Positions 25,353 through 34,687 are shown, counted from the stretch's first letter. The stretch is DNA of 64,000 nucleotides from AWTP1-13 sp963797005 (GCA_963797005.1 CAWCOF010000020.1:1-64000); one strand, 5' to 3'. Numbers and translations are program-made. The notes: generated from the letters alone by a model not told the origin.

Positions 25353-25750
25353 GCGACGCACCTCTCCGACTGGATGCCGTTCCACAGGGCCCTGATCTGA
25401 TCGGCAAGAGTCAGCGGGTCGAACGGTTTGGGGATGACGCCCTTGATGCCGATCGCCTTGTAGCTTTCGACCTCGTGCGATTGCACCCTGGCGGTCATGA
25501 ACACCACGGGCGCATCTGACAGGCGCGGGTCGGCCTGCAAGGCGTGAAAGGTGGCGATGCCGTCCATGACGGGCATCATCACATCGAGGAGGATCATGTC
25601 GGGGTTGAAGACCGGCGCCCGCTCGAGCGCCTCGGCCCCGGATCCGCACGTGTCGACGGTAAACCCGCCCAGTTCCGCCAGCGCGATCTGCGCCACGACG
25701 CGGATATCGGGCTCGTCCTCGACGTAGGTGATCCGTGTCAGCGGCTTCAT
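25349..25750 (-). CDS. Single-domain (CheY-like) response regulator
   Basis: The 133-residue protein is a receiver domain alone. It has acidic pocket residues in VEDEPD, the phosphorylated Asp in DMILLDVMMPVMDG (about residue 55), the Thr switch in VVFMTARV and the conserved Lys in VIPKPFDP. There is no output domain. I chose the ATG at 25748-25750 (MKPLTRITYVEDE) over a longer in-frame start whose extra residues look non-protein. It forms an overlapping pair with the HPt gene, suggesting a local phosphorelay module controlled by an unlinked kinase. Confidence 0.85.
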   Translation of the reverse strand: MKPLTRITYVEDEPDIRVVAQIALAELGGFTVDTCGSGAEALERAPVFNPDMILLDVMMPVMDGIATFHALQADPRLSDAPVVFMTARVQSHEVESYKAIGIKGVIPKPFDPLTLADQIRALWNGIQSERCVA

Positions 25751-26118
25751 GCTCGGGGGCCCGCTCGTGGGACGGTGACCGGTCCTCCCCCGAGTACCGA
25801 TGCGTGGGTACAAGGTTATTCAATTCCACAAATTTTCTCTTAATGGTCGCCAAGGCGCTCGCGCCAGCCCCGCCGTCTCGAGCCTTGAACGCTGGGCCTT
25901 GCAGCGGATTGCGCCACCTCGAGCTTGGACCCGAATTGGCCCCGGGAGGCTCCACGATTGGAGCAAGGGCAGTACCCTTGCTTCGCCTCGTACCCGGACC
26001 ATGGATCGCCTGGTCTGGCCAGGAGCGCTCCGGCCGCGAGCCATGCAAACAAAGATGGCGCAGAGGCCCCGGATCGTGCTGAAATTGGGCCGCTCAAAAA
26101 ACAAGCTCAGGGACGGTG
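25751..26118. other. Intergenic region, no gene recognised
   Basis: This 368-bp space lies between the divergent response-regulator/HPt pair and the HMG-CoA-synthase-like gene. An AT-rich patch at about 25820-25845 may hold the regulator promoter. No coding frame, RNA or repeat was recognised. Confidence 0.45.
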
Positions 26119-27565
26119 ATGACCAAGGGCATTCTCGCGTTCGGCGCCTACATCCCCTGGCGCCGGCTGCCGCGCAAGGCGATTGCCGACACGCACGGCT
26201 GGTTCAACCCGGCGCTCAAGGGCCAGGCCAAGGGCGAGCGCGCCTTCTGCAACTGGGACGAGGATACCGTGACGATGGCGGTCGAGGCCGCCCGCGATGC
26301 CCTCACCGGGCGCGACCGCGCGAGTGTCGGCGCCCTGCGGCTTGCCTCGACCACCTTCCCGTTCCTCGACCGGCTGCATTCGGGCATCGTCGCCGAGGCG
26401 CTGAGCCTGGGCGAGGACGTGTCGGCGATCGATGTCGCCGCCACCCAGCGCGCGGCCACGTCGGCCCTGATCGAGGCGCTGGGGAGCGACACCGAGACGC
26501 TGGTGGTCGCCTCCGAGAAGCGCGACGCCAAGGCCGCGAGCCCGTTCGAGATGTCGAGCGGCGATGGCGCCGCCGCCGTTGTGGTGGGGGAGGGCAACCC
26601 GGTCGCCAGGCTGCTGGGCAAGGCCACGCGCACGGCCGATTTCGTCGACCACTTCCGCTCCGTCGACAACCAGTTCGACTACCAGTGGGAGGAGCGCTGG
26701 ATCCGCGATGCGGGCTACATGCCGATCGTGCCGCCGGTGATCAAGCGGTGCCTGGAGGCCGCCAAGGTGTCGCCCAAGGACGTCACGCACTTCTGCATGC
26801 CGGCGACACTCGCGCGCGTGGCCACATCGGTCGCCAAGGCGGCGGGCATCGACGACAAGGCGATCTGCGATCCCCTGCACGCCAACCTCGGCGACACGGG
26901 CGCCGCGCATCCGCTGATGCTGCATGGTCTCCGCGCTGGAGAAGGCCAAGCCCGGCGACAAGATCCTGGTCGTCGGCTTCGGCCAGGGCGCCGACGCGCT
27001 CCTGTTCGAGGTGACGCCCGCCATCGCCGATCAGCCGAAGCGGCTGGGCGTGGCCGGCAACCTTGCCCGACGCAAGGAGGAGACGAGCTACGGGCGCTAT
27101 CTCGCCTTCAACGACCTGATCGAGCTGGAGCGCGGCATGCGGTCCGAGATCGACAAGGGTACGCCGCTCTCCGCCATGTGGCGCAACCGGGAGACCGTGA
27201 CGAGCTTCACCGGCGGCAAGTGCTCCAAGTGCGGGACGCTGCAGTTCCCCAAGACCGACATCTGCGTCAACCCCAACTGCAATGCGATTCACACGCAGGA
27301 GCCGCATGCCTTCGCCGAGCAGGGCGCGCGCATCAAGTCCTACACGGCGGATCGCCTCACCTACTCGCCCGATCCGCCGTCCTGCTACGGCATGATCGAG
27401 TTCGAGGAGGGTGGGCGCGTGATGATCGATTTCACCGACATCGACGCCGACGCCCTGAAAGTCGGCCAGCCGATGCAGATGATGTTCCGCATCAAGGACA
27501 TCGACACCGCCCGCGGCTTCCGCCGCTATTTCTGGAAAGCCGCTCCGGTCGCGGCCAAGAGCTAG
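26119..27565 (+). CDS. HMG-CoA-synthase-like/DUF35 fusion protein, one frameshift near 26923
   Basis: The N-terminal ~320 residues have the thiolase fold of archaeal-type HMG-CoA synthase (GAYIPWRRL, NWDEDTVTMAVEAARDAL, MSSGDGAAAVVVG). The C-terminal part is a DUF35 module with a zinc ribbon (CSKCGTLQFPKTDICVNPNC) and an OB fold (MIEFEEGGRVMIDFTDID). By alignment to archaeal synthases, the catalytic Glu, Cys and His fall on Thr78, Gln110 and Cys226, so standard synthase chemistry is unlikely. Removing one C in CTGCATGG around 26923 joins the two frames to about 481 residues. The thiolase gene starts 12 bp downstream, and thiolases often need a DUF35 partner. The protein may be a structural or altered-function partner. 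Confidence 0.75.
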
Positions 27566-27577
27566 GAGACATCACCC

Positions 27578-28783
27578 ATGGCAAAGGGCATCAAGGACAA
27601 GGTCGTCATCCTCGGCATGGGCTGCTCCAAGTTCGGCGAGCGCTGGGACAAGGAGGCCGACAACCTGATGGTGGAGGCCTATACCGAGGCCATCGCCGAT
27701 GCGGGCATCGACACCAAGCAGATCGACGCCGCCTGGCTCTCCACCGCCATCGAGGAGCAGCACGTCGGCAAGTCGGCGACCCCGCTCGCGGTCGCGCTCA
27801 GGCTGCCGTTCATCCCGGTGACGCGCGTCGAGAACTACTGCGCCAGCGGCACGGAAGCCTTCCGCGGCGCCGTCTATGCCGTTGCCTCCGGCGCGGCCGA
27901 CATCGCGCTCGCCCTGGGCGTGGAGAAATTGAAGGACACGGGCTACGGCGGCCTGCCGCAGCGCGGCCGCGGTCCGCTTAACGACATGGTCAACCCGAAT
28001 GCGTCGGCGCCGGGCAGCTTCGCCCAGCTCGCCGCCGCCTATCGCGCCAAGCACAAGGTCGAGGCCAAGGACCTCAAGCAGGCCATGGCGCACATCTCCG
28101 TCAAGAGCCACGACAACGGCGCCAAGAACCCCAAGGCGCATTTGAGGAATAAGATCAACATCGACACGGTGCTCAACGCGCCGACCGTGGCCGAGCCGCT
28201 GGGCCTCTACGATTGCTGCGGGGTGAGCGATGGCGCCGCCTGTGCCATCGTCACGACGCCGGAGATCGCCAAGGGGCTGGGCAAGAAGGACCTGGTGTCG
28301 GTGAAGGCGCTGCAGGTGGCGGTGTCGAACGGCCTCGAGGCGCAGCACAACTCCTGGGACGGCAGCTACTTCGCCACCACCCGCATCGCCTCCAAGCGTG
28401 CCTACCAGGAAGCCGGCATCGACAAGCCCCGCGATCAGCTGAGCCTGATCGAGGTGCACGACTGCTTCTCGGTGACCGAGCTCGTCACCATGGAGGACCT
28501 GCACATCTCGGCCGAGGGCGGCGCCATCAAGGACGTGCTCGACGGCTTCTACGACGCCGACGGCAAGGTGCCCTGCCAGATCGACGGCGGCCTGAAGTGC
28601 TTCGGCCACCCGATCGGCGCCTCCGGCTTGCGGATGATCTACGAGATGTACCTGCAGATGTATGGCCGCGCAGGCGAGCGCCAGAGGAAGGACGACCCGG
28701 TGTTCGGGCTGACCCACAACCTCGGCGGCTTCCCGCAGCGCAACGTCGCCGCCATCTCCATCGTCGGCAAGTACGGGGCTTGA
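27578..28783 (+). CDS. Thiolase of the SCP2/DUF35-dependent type
   Basis: The 401-residue thiolase has the nucleophilic Cys88 in NYCASGTEA, the loop EVHDCFSVTELV with the SCP2-type His, and GGLKCFGHPIGASGLRM with the second catalytic His. It splits or forms a 3-ketoacyl-CoA, using CoA. Thiolases of this subgroup are usually encoded beside DUF35 proteins, as in archaeal acetoacetyl-CoA thiolase complexes and the benzoylsuccinyl-CoA thiolase BbsAB of anaerobic toluene degradation. Here the DUF35 domain is supplied by the gene just upstream. The substrate is unknown. Confidence 0.85.
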   Translation: MAKGIKDKVVILGMGCSKFGERWDKEADNLMVEAYTEAIADAGIDTKQIDAAWLSTAIEEQHVGKSATPLAVALRLPFIPVTRVENYCASGTEAFRGAVYAVASGAADIALALGVEKLKDTGYGGLPQRGRGPLNDMVNPNASAPGSFAQLAAAYRAKHKVEAKDLKQAMAHISVKSHDNGAKNPKAHLRNKINIDTVLNAPTVAEPLGLYDCCGVSDGAACAIVTTPEIAKGLGKKDLVSVKALQVAVSNGLEAQHNSWDGSYFATTRIASKRAYQEAGIDKPRDQLSLIEVHDCFSVTELVTMEDLHISAEGGAIKDVLDGFYDADGKVPCQIDGGLKCFGHPIGASGLRMIYEMYLQMYGRAGERQRKDDPVFGLTHNLGGFPQRNVAAISIVGKYGA

Positions 28784-28821
28784 GCGAGACGCGCCGCACC
28801 GCGATGCTGGCGCGGCCGGAC

Positions 28822-28923
28822 TCCCCTCCCCCTTGCGGGGAGGGGCTGGGGGTGGGGGCAAGCAATCTCAAGCGCCCTTCCGATTTCACCCCACCCCTAA
28901 CCCTCCCCGTCAAGGGGAGGGGG
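28822..28923. repeat. GC-rich inverted repeat between thiolase and SDR genes
   Basis: The left side has the hairpin CCCCTCCCCCTTGCGGGGAG followed by GGGGCTGGGGGTGGGG. The right side mirrors it as ACCCCACCCCTAACCCTCCCC and GTCAAGGGGAGGGGG. The 100-bp unit is one large imperfect palindrome and ends 28 bp before the SDR start, so it may attenuate expression. Related C/G-run hairpins lie at 57476-57524 and beside the DUF559 gene. Confidence 0.75.
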
Positions 28924-28950
28924 ATTCGCGAGGAGTTCGAGGAGCGCGCA

Positions 28951-29871
28951 GTGACCAGAAAATGCGTTGAAGGCAAAGTCATCGTCGTAACCGGGGCGGG
29001 GCGCGGGATCGGCCGGGAGATCGCGCTGCTCGCGGCTGCCGAGGGCGGCAAGGTCGTGGTGAACGATCTCGGCGGCTCGGCCGAGGGCGAGGGTGCGGAC
29101 ACCAGCGTCGCCGATCAGGTGGTGGGCGAGATCGAGAAGGCCGGCGGCCAGGCCGTGTCCAACGGCGACAGCGTCGCCGATCCGCTGGGCGCGGAGCGCA
29201 TCATCAAGACGGCGATCGACCGCTTCGGCCGCGTCGACTGCGTCATCAACAACGCGGGCATCCTGCGCGACCGCATCTTCCACCGCATGAGCGTGGTCGA
29301 CTGGGACGCGGTGATCAAGGTGCACCTCTACGGCGCCTTCTACATGTCGAAGGCGGCGGCACCCTACTTCAAGGACCAGGAGTCGGGCTCGTTCGTGCAC
29401 TTCACGTCGACCTCGGGCCTCATCGGCAACTTCGGCCAGGCCAACTACGCGGCGGCGAAGATGGGCATCGTGGGCCTGTCCAAGTCGATCGCGCTCGACA
29501 TGGCGCGCTTCCATGTGCGCTCCAACTGCATCTCGCCGTTTGCCTGGTCGCGGCTGATCGGGACGATTCCCGTCGACACGCCGGAGCAGAAGGCGCGCGT
29601 GGAGCGCATTCAGAACACCATGACGGCCAACAAGATCGCGCCGATTTGCGTGTTCTTGGGCAGCGACCTTGCCAAGGACGTGACGGGCCAGATCTTCGCC
29701 GTGCGCAAGGACGAGATCTTCCTGATGAGCCAGCCGCGCCCGCTCCGCGTGGCGCACAAGGACGGCGGCTGGACGCCCCAGGATATCGCCGAGACCATGC
29801 TGCCGGCGTTCAAGAGCGCCTTCTACCCGCTCGACCGGTCCCAGGACGTGTTCAACTGGGACCCGCTGTAG
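28951..29871 (+). CDS. Short-chain dehydrogenase (3-hydroxyacyl-CoA dehydrogenase-like)
   Basis: The 306-residue SDR has the NAD-binding VTGAGRGIGREIAL (about 12-25), NNAGILRD, the catalytic Ser in HFTSTSGLIGNFGQ, and YAAAK with Tyr and Lys. Its pattern (LGGSAEGEG after the second strand, HLYGAFYMSKAA) resembles the dehydrogenase domain of peroxisomal multifunctional enzyme type 2/HSD17B4-like proteins, which oxidise 3-hydroxyacyl-CoAs. The start is GTG at 28951, preceded by AGGAG. With the thiolase it would perform the last two steps of a beta-oxidation-type route. Confidence 0.85.
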   Translation: MTRKCVEGKVIVVTGAGRGIGREIALLAAAEGGKVVVNDLGGSAEGEGADTSVADQVVGEIEKAGGQAVSNGDSVADPLGAERIIKTAIDRFGRVDCVINNAGILRDRIFHRMSVVDWDAVIKVHLYGAFYMSKAAAPYFKDQESGSFVHFTSTSGLIGNFGQANYAAAKMGIVGLSKSIALDMARFHVRSNCISPFAWSRLIGTIPVDTPEQKARVERIQNTMTANKIAPICVFLGSDLAKDVTGQIFAVRKDEIFLMSQPRPLRVAHKDGGWTPQDIAETMLPAFKSAFYPLDRSQDVFNWDPL

Positions 29872-29962
29872 ACGCGGCATCGCGGCTATCCGCCAGCGTC
29901 ATCTCATACATGGCTGCCGCCGATCCGGAGCTGAGGCAGTCGCGGCCGGGCGAAAAGGAGAA

Positions 29963-30838
29963 ATGAGCATGCGCACCCTCACCGTCGGCGATGTCACGGT
30001 CACCAGCATCATCGAGCGCGATGGCCCGTGGCGTACGCCGGAGGTCATGTTCCCCACCTACGACCCGGCCGTCGGCAAGAAATTCATCCCCGAGCTCGAG
30101 CCCGGCATGTTCGATCATGCCTCGGGCAAGATGGTCATCACCTACCAGACCTTCGTGGTGCGGACGCCCAAGCACACGGTGCTGGTCGACACGTGCACCG
30201 GCGAGGACAAGGGCTATCCGGCGCCGATGGATTTTCCGAAGCAGCCGTGGCTCGACAACTTCAAGGCCGCCGGGTTGAGCTTCGAGGACATCGACTTCGT
30301 GTTCTGCACGCACCTGCACATCGACCACTGCGGCTGGAACACGATGCTGCGCAACGGCCGCTGGGTGCCGACCTTTCCGAAGGCGAAGTACATCTTCCAC
30401 AAGGACGAATATGCCTACTGGGAGGCCGCGACCAAGCGCGGCGAGAACCCGCCCGGCAATGTGTGGACGTTCAACTGCCGGCCGATCGTGGAGGCGGGCC
30501 AGGCGCTGCTGGTCGACGACACCTATCAGCTCGACGATACGTTCTCGCTGACGCCCACGCCCGGGCATGCGCCCCATCACTGCTGCGTCGACATCCGCTC
30601 CCGCGGCCAGCATGCGGTGGTGACCGGCGACATGATGCATCATGCGCTGCAGTGCTGCGAGCCTGCCTGGTCCACCATCTTCGATGCCGATCCGAAGCAG
30701 GCGATCCAATCGCGGCGCACGTTCCTCGGCAAGGTGGCCGAGACCAGCACGCTGATCCTGCCAATCCACTTCCCCCATCCGACCGTCGGCCGCGTCGCAA
30801 GCAGGGGCGGCGGCTTCAGGTACAGCTACGTTCGCTAG
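29963..30838 (+). CDS. MBL-fold metallo-hydrolase
   Basis: The 291-residue protein has the metallo-beta-lactamase motif THLHIDHCGWN (about 113-123), further ligands in PTPGHAPHH and VVTGDMMHH, and a late LILPIHFPHP. The two-metal hydrolase site is complete. The architecture (N-terminal extension before VLVDTCTGEDKG) matches lactonase-like members of unknown substrate rather than beta-lactamases. It follows the SDR by about 90 bp and may belong to the same acyl-CoA gene group, for instance hydrolysing a lactone or ester intermediate. Confidence 0.82.
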   Translation: MSMRTLTVGDVTVTSIIERDGPWRTPEVMFPTYDPAVGKKFIPELEPGMFDHASGKMVITYQTFVVRTPKHTVLVDTCTGEDKGYPAPMDFPKQPWLDNFKAAGLSFEDIDFVFCTHLHIDHCGWNTMLRNGRWVPTFPKAKYIFHKDEYAYWEAATKRGENPPGNVWTFNCRPIVEAGQALLVDDTYQLDDTFSLTPTPGHAPHHCCVDIRSRGQHAVVTGDMMHHALQCCEPAWSTIFDADPKQAIQSRRTFLGKVAETSTLILPIHFPHPTVGRVASRGGGFRYSYVR

Positions 30839-30880
30839 CTTGCGCCTGGCCATTGAATCGCTGCCGACGAACTCTTGGCT

Positions 30881-30995
30881 GTCATCCCGGCGCTTGTCGC
30901 CGGGTCCAACAATCCTCAAACGCCTGAGCAAGCCGAGGGATGGATCCCGAGCACCCTCGGAACGAGTCCGAGGGCAGGCAAGGCTCGGGATGACA
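30881..30995. repeat. REP-like inverted repeat, GTCATCCCGG type
   Basis: The element starts GTCATCCCGGCGCTTGTCGCCGGG and ends GGCTCGGGATGACA, with GGGATGGATCCCGAG in the middle. The outer TGTCATCCCG/CGGGATGACA ends pair. It lies between the convergent MBL hydrolase and GMC oxidoreductase genes and could terminate both. Related elements occur at 46254-46346 and 54412-54462. Confidence 0.75.
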
Positions 30996-31066
30996 CGGCG
31001 CGTTCGCCTCGCGGGCGCAACGAAAGGCCCGAATGGCTCAGGCCGGATCGAAGGTGGCTGCTGGCC

Positions 31067-32696
31067 CTACCGCGCATCCTCCAAAATCATGGCGGCGGCT
31101 TTTTCGGCGATCATCAGGGTCGGGGAGTTGGTGTTGCCCGAGGTGATGGTCGGCATGACGGAGGCGTCGGCGACGCGCAGGCCTTCCAGGCCGCGCACCT
31201 TCAACCGCGGGTCGACCACGGCGGTGTCGTCGCTGCCCATGCGGCAGGTGCCGACGGGGTGGAAGATGGTGGTGGAGATGTCGCCGGCGGCCCGGGCGAG
31301 GGCCTCGTCGCTCTCAAACTCGAGGCCGGGCCGGAATTCCTCGGGGCGGTATTTCGCCAGCGCCGGCATCGAGATGATGTGGCGCGTCACGCGGACGGAC
31401 TGCGCCGCCACGTGCCGGTCCTCTTCCGTGGAGAGATAGTTCGGCCGGATCTCCGGGTGCGCGGCAGGGATCGGGCGAGGTGATGCGCACCCATCCGCGG
31501 CTCGTCGGGCGGAGGTTGGCGACGCTCGCCGTGAAGGCGGGGAACGGGTCGAGCGGATCGCCGAACTTGGGCAGGGTGAGCGGCTGGATGTGATACTGCA
31601 GGTTCGCCGTCTCGCGCATCTCGTCCGACTTGACGAAGGCGCCGAGCTGCGATGGCGCCATGGTCATCGGCCCGCTGCGGGTGAGCAGGTACTGGGCGGC
31701 GAAGCCGGCGCGCTGCACGAGGCTCTGGAAGCGCTCGTTCATGGTCCTGACGCCCTGGACCTTGTAGGCGCAGCGGATCTGCAGGTGGTCCTGCAGGTTC
31801 TCGCCGACGCTTCCAAGATCGTGCGCGACCGCGATGCCGAACTTGCGCAGGAGATCGCCGGGCCCGATGCCCGACAGCTGCATGATCTGGGGCGAGCCGA
31901 TGGCGCCGGCCGACAGCACGACCTCGCGCGCGGCGTGGAGGGTGCGCCGCGTCCCGCTCTGGCGCACGACGAGACCCGTGACGCGCTTTCCCTCGAGCAC
32001 CAGGCGCTCCACCGTCGCGTCGGTCTCGACGGTCAGGTTGGGCCGGTGCTGGACGGGGCGCAGGAAACCCTTGGAGGTGTTCCAGCGCACGCCGCGGCGC
32101 TGGTTGACGTGGAAGTAGCCGCAGCCCTCGTTGTCGCCGCGGTTGAAGTCGTCGACTTTGGGGATGCCGGCCTCGGCCGCGGCTTCCTGGAAGGCATCGA
32201 GGATCTCCCAGCGGATGCGGGGCTGCTCGATGCGCCATTCGCCGCCCCGGGCGTGCAGCTTCTCGAAGGCGCCGGCCTCGAAGGCCTCGGGCGCCAGCGC
32301 CCACTGGTCCTGGTGCTTCTTGAAGTAGGGCAGCACGTCGTCCCAGGCCCAGCCGGGGTTGCCCATCTGCCGCCACAGGTCGTAGTCGCGCGCCTGCCCG
32401 CGCATGTAGATCATGCCGTTGATGGAGGAGCAGCCGCCGAGCACGCGCCCGCGCGGGTAGTTGAGGCTGCGGCCGTTGAGGCCGGGCTCTTGCGCGGTCT
32501 TGAAGCCCCAGTCGGCGCGCGGATTGCCCATCAGGTAGAGGTAGCCGACGGGGATGTGGATCCAGTGGTAGTTGTCCTTGCCGCCGGCCTCCAGCAGCAG
32601 CACGCGCCGGCCGGGATCGGCGGAGAGCCGATTGGCGAGCAGGCAGCCCGCCGTGCCCGCTCCGACGATGATGGTGTCGTAGGTGTCTGCCGCCAT
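31067..32696 (-). CDS. GMC-family FAD oxidoreductase, one frameshift near 31466
   Basis: The protein is a choline dehydrogenase/alcohol oxidase-like flavoprotein. It has the FAD motif TIIVGAGTAGCLLANRL (about 8-24), LLLEAGG, the GMC signature GRVLGGCSSINGMIYMRG (about 84-101), AGAIGSPQIMQLSGIG and the C-terminal GTCRMGSDDTAVVDPRLKVRG ending NTNSPTLMIAEK. The frame is broken once: on the minus strand removing one T from GATCCCTGCCGCG restores the expected PDPAAHPEIRPNYLS. The repaired length is about 542 residues, normal for the family. I chose the ATG at 32694-32696. It would oxidise an alcohol to an aldehyde; the substrate is unknown. Confidence 0.85.
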
Positions 32697-32873
32697 GTTG
32701 TTGGTTCCTCCCGCGCGGACTTTAGGGTCTTGTTGCGATTTCGCAACGCCGCCGGCGTATGGCAGCTCGCCCACGGGTTCATGGTCGAACGCGGGTCGGG
32801 CACTCCTGGATCGGAATCTTGCGCGCCCTGCCGGTTTGTGCCGAGGTATGGCGCACGAGCAGGGGGACCACCG

Positions 32874-33621
32874 ATGGCCAAAGTCGACGACCTGCAGCGC
32901 ATGATCGGCGAGGCGGAAAGCATCGTCGCTTTCACGGGCGCCGGCATCTCAACCGAGTCGGGCATCCCCGACTTCCGGTCGCCCGGCGGGATCTGGACCA
33001 AGTACCGGCCGATCGAGTTCGGCGCGTTCCTCGCCTCCGCCGAGGCGCGCCGCGAGTTCCTGGCGGCGCAAGTTCGCCACGCACGAGACGCTGCAGAAGG
33101 CGACACCCAACGCCGGACACCGCGCGCTCGGCCGGCTGGTGGAGCTGGGCAAGATGCCGGCCGTCATCACCCAGAACATCGACGGGCTGCACCAGGCATC
33201 CGGCATTCCCGACGACAAGGTGATCGAGCTGCACGGCAATACCACCTACGCGGTGTGCCTGGACTGTTGGCGCCGTCACGAGCTCGAATGGGTGCGCGAG
33301 GTGTTTGCCAACGACGAGGAGCTGCCCCTGTGCGTGGGCTGCGGCGGCACGATCAAGACGGCGACCATCTCCTTCGGCCAGGCCATGCCGGAGGCCGAGA
33401 TGGTGCGGGCACATGAGGCGGCGCTCGCGGCGGACCTGTTCATCGTGCTCGGCAGCTCGCTGGTGGTCTATCCGGCGGCCGGCTTCCCGATCCTGGCCAA
33501 GCGCAACGGCGCGCGGCTCGTCATCGTCAACCGGGAGCCCACCGACCAGGACGAGCTGGCTGATCTCGTCATCAACGCCGAGATCGGTGCCACCATGAGC
33601 CGCGCCGTCGGCGTGAACTGA
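32874..33621 (+). CDS. Sirtuin NAD-dependent deacylase (CobB-like), one frameshift near 33060
   Basis: The protein is a classical bacterial sirtuin removing acyl groups from protein lysines with NAD. It shows VAFTGAGISTESGIPDFRSPGG, TQNIDGLHQASG, the catalytic His in ELHGNT, zinc cysteines CLDC and CVGC, and LGSSLVVYPAA. Removing one C in GAGTTCCTGGCGG around 33060 joins the frames as EFWRRKFATHETLQK, giving about 248 residues, a normal size. Start ATG at 32874 with GGGGG upstream. It is unrelated to the SIR2-like protein at 62264, which belongs to a defence-type branch. Confidence 0.88.
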
Positions 33622-33640
33622 CACGGCCGTCTCGGGGCAT

Positions 33641-34183
33641 TCACAGGCTTCGTGCCAGGAAGATGATTGGGCGGCCATTCCAGGTGGTGCGGCCCGCTTC
33701 GACAAAGCCGCAGCGCTGGTAGAAGCGCACGTTGCGCATCCCCTCGCCCGTGACGACGTGCATGCCGGGGGCACCGGTAGCCCTGGCCACGGCGGCGAAG
33801 GCCTCGATCAGCCGCGCGCCGATGCCGCGGCTGCGGAAGGCGGGCTCGAGATTGATGTGCAGGTGCGCCGGGTAGCGGCGCATGAGATGGGCGAAGTCGG
33901 CACGGAAATAGCCGATGTCGTCGAAGCGAGGCTGTGCTGCCGGGTCCTGCAGGGCGCCGACCAGATAGCCGGCGACCGTGCCGTCGGCGGCGAGCGCCAG
34001 GAACACCTCATCGCCGCCGTCGAGGTAGCGGCCGAGCCAGCGCTCGCGGAAGGCGTCGCGCTCCGGACCCGGCGCGAAGGTGCGCCCGCTCGCCCCGAAG
34101 AAGATGGCCTCGACCTGGGCCAGGATCGGCGCGGCGAGCGGGGTACCGGTTGCCCTGAGGATGGTGGTGTCGGCGTCGGCCAT
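33641..34183 (-). CDS. GNAT-family N-acetyltransferase
   Basis: The 180-residue protein has a GNAT domain. The acetyl-CoA loop lies in PAFRSRGIGARLIEAFAAVA (about 112-131) and the C-terminal NVRFYQRCGFVEAGR is the usual last helix and strand. A HINLEP strand leads into the CoA loop. The N-terminal 60 residues are less typical, perhaps for substrate binding. Substrate unknown. It is transcribed away from the palindromic region at 34305-34345. Confidence 0.8.
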   Translation of the reverse strand: MADADTTILRATGTPLAAPILAQVEAIFFGASGRTFAPGPERDAFRERWLGRYLDGGDEVFLALAADGTVAGYLVGALQDPAAQPRFDDIGYFRADFAHLMRRYPAHLHINLEPAFRSRGIGARLIEAFAAVARATGAPGMHVVTGEGMRNVRFYQRCGFVEAGRTTWNGRPIIFLARSL

Positions 34184-34304
34184 GGCGACGGTCTTAGCAG
34201 ACCTCTTGGCAGACCTCTTTCACCGCTTGTTTGGCGACCGGGCCCAATACGGCGTCCTGTGCGGCATGCGAAAACTGCATACAAAGTATTCGAGGTCGGT
34301 ATCT

Positions 34305-34345
34305 TGCATTGCAATATGGCATGCCATATACCATGCTGCAATGCA
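34305..34345. promoter_or_regulatory. Nested palindrome, candidate operator
   Basis: The outer arms TGCATTGCA (34305-34313) and TGCAATGCA (34337-34345) are perfect inverse copies. Nested beside the left arm is a perfect 16-bp palindrome ATATGGCATGCCATAT (34314-34329). The region is AT-rich inside GC-rich DNA and lies between the divergent GNAT gene and a small gene at 34381. A TGCATACAAAGTAT stretch precedes it. This looks like a binding site for a dimeric regulator such as a GntR-type protein, but the regulator is not identifiable. Confidence 0.55.
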
Positions 34346-34380
34346 CAGCGCGGTCGGACCAAGCCGCGCGGGAGATGATC

Positions 34381-34602
34381 ATGAGACCTACTTCGACCTA
34401 CCCCGAGGCGCTGGCTTTCGCGCCAGAAACTGCGGGGGCCGACGCGGAGCGGCGCACGCTCCTCGACCTGGCCAGGGCGGTGCTGCTTGCCATGACCGAC
34501 GGCCTTTCAGCCGCCCACGACTACGAGGTGCTGACGGCGCGCGGGCTGGCGCCCGATGCCGCCGCGCGGCGCGTTTTCGCCGACCATTTCGAGACGCGCT
34601 GA
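34381..34602 (+). CDS. Small hypothetical protein (73 aa)
   Basis: The product has a Pro/Thr N-terminus and two likely helices (ERRTLLDLARAVLLAM and PDAAARRVFADHF), with no membrane segment or cysteines. GGGAG at 34370-34374 is spaced correctly for the ATG at 34381; the ATG at 34375 is too close. It lies 35 bp after the nested palindrome and 15 bp before a strong terminator, so it looks like a complete transcription unit. Family not recognised. Confidence 0.55.
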   Translation: MRPTSTYPEALAFAPETAGADAERRTLLDLARAVLLAMTDGLSAAHDYEVLTARGLAPDAAARRVFADHFETR

Positions 34603-34617
34603 GGTCGTGAAAATGAA

Positions 34618-34650
34618 AGAGCGCCGCCGGGGAAACCCCGGCGGCGCTCT
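34618..34650. terminator. Bidirectional intrinsic terminator
   Basis: AGAGCGCCGCCGGGG (34618-34632) and CCCCGGCGGCGCTCT (34636-34650) form a perfect 15-bp stem with an AAA loop. The left flank AAAATGAAA gives a T-rich tract for the minus strand, and the right flank CTCGTTTCTC a weaker one for the plus strand. It separates the convergent small gene (34602) and iron-binding-protein gene (34688) and can serve both. Confidence 0.9.
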
Positions 34651-34687
34651 CTCGTTTCTCGGAGGTGCGGTCCGGCAGCCGGCCCGC

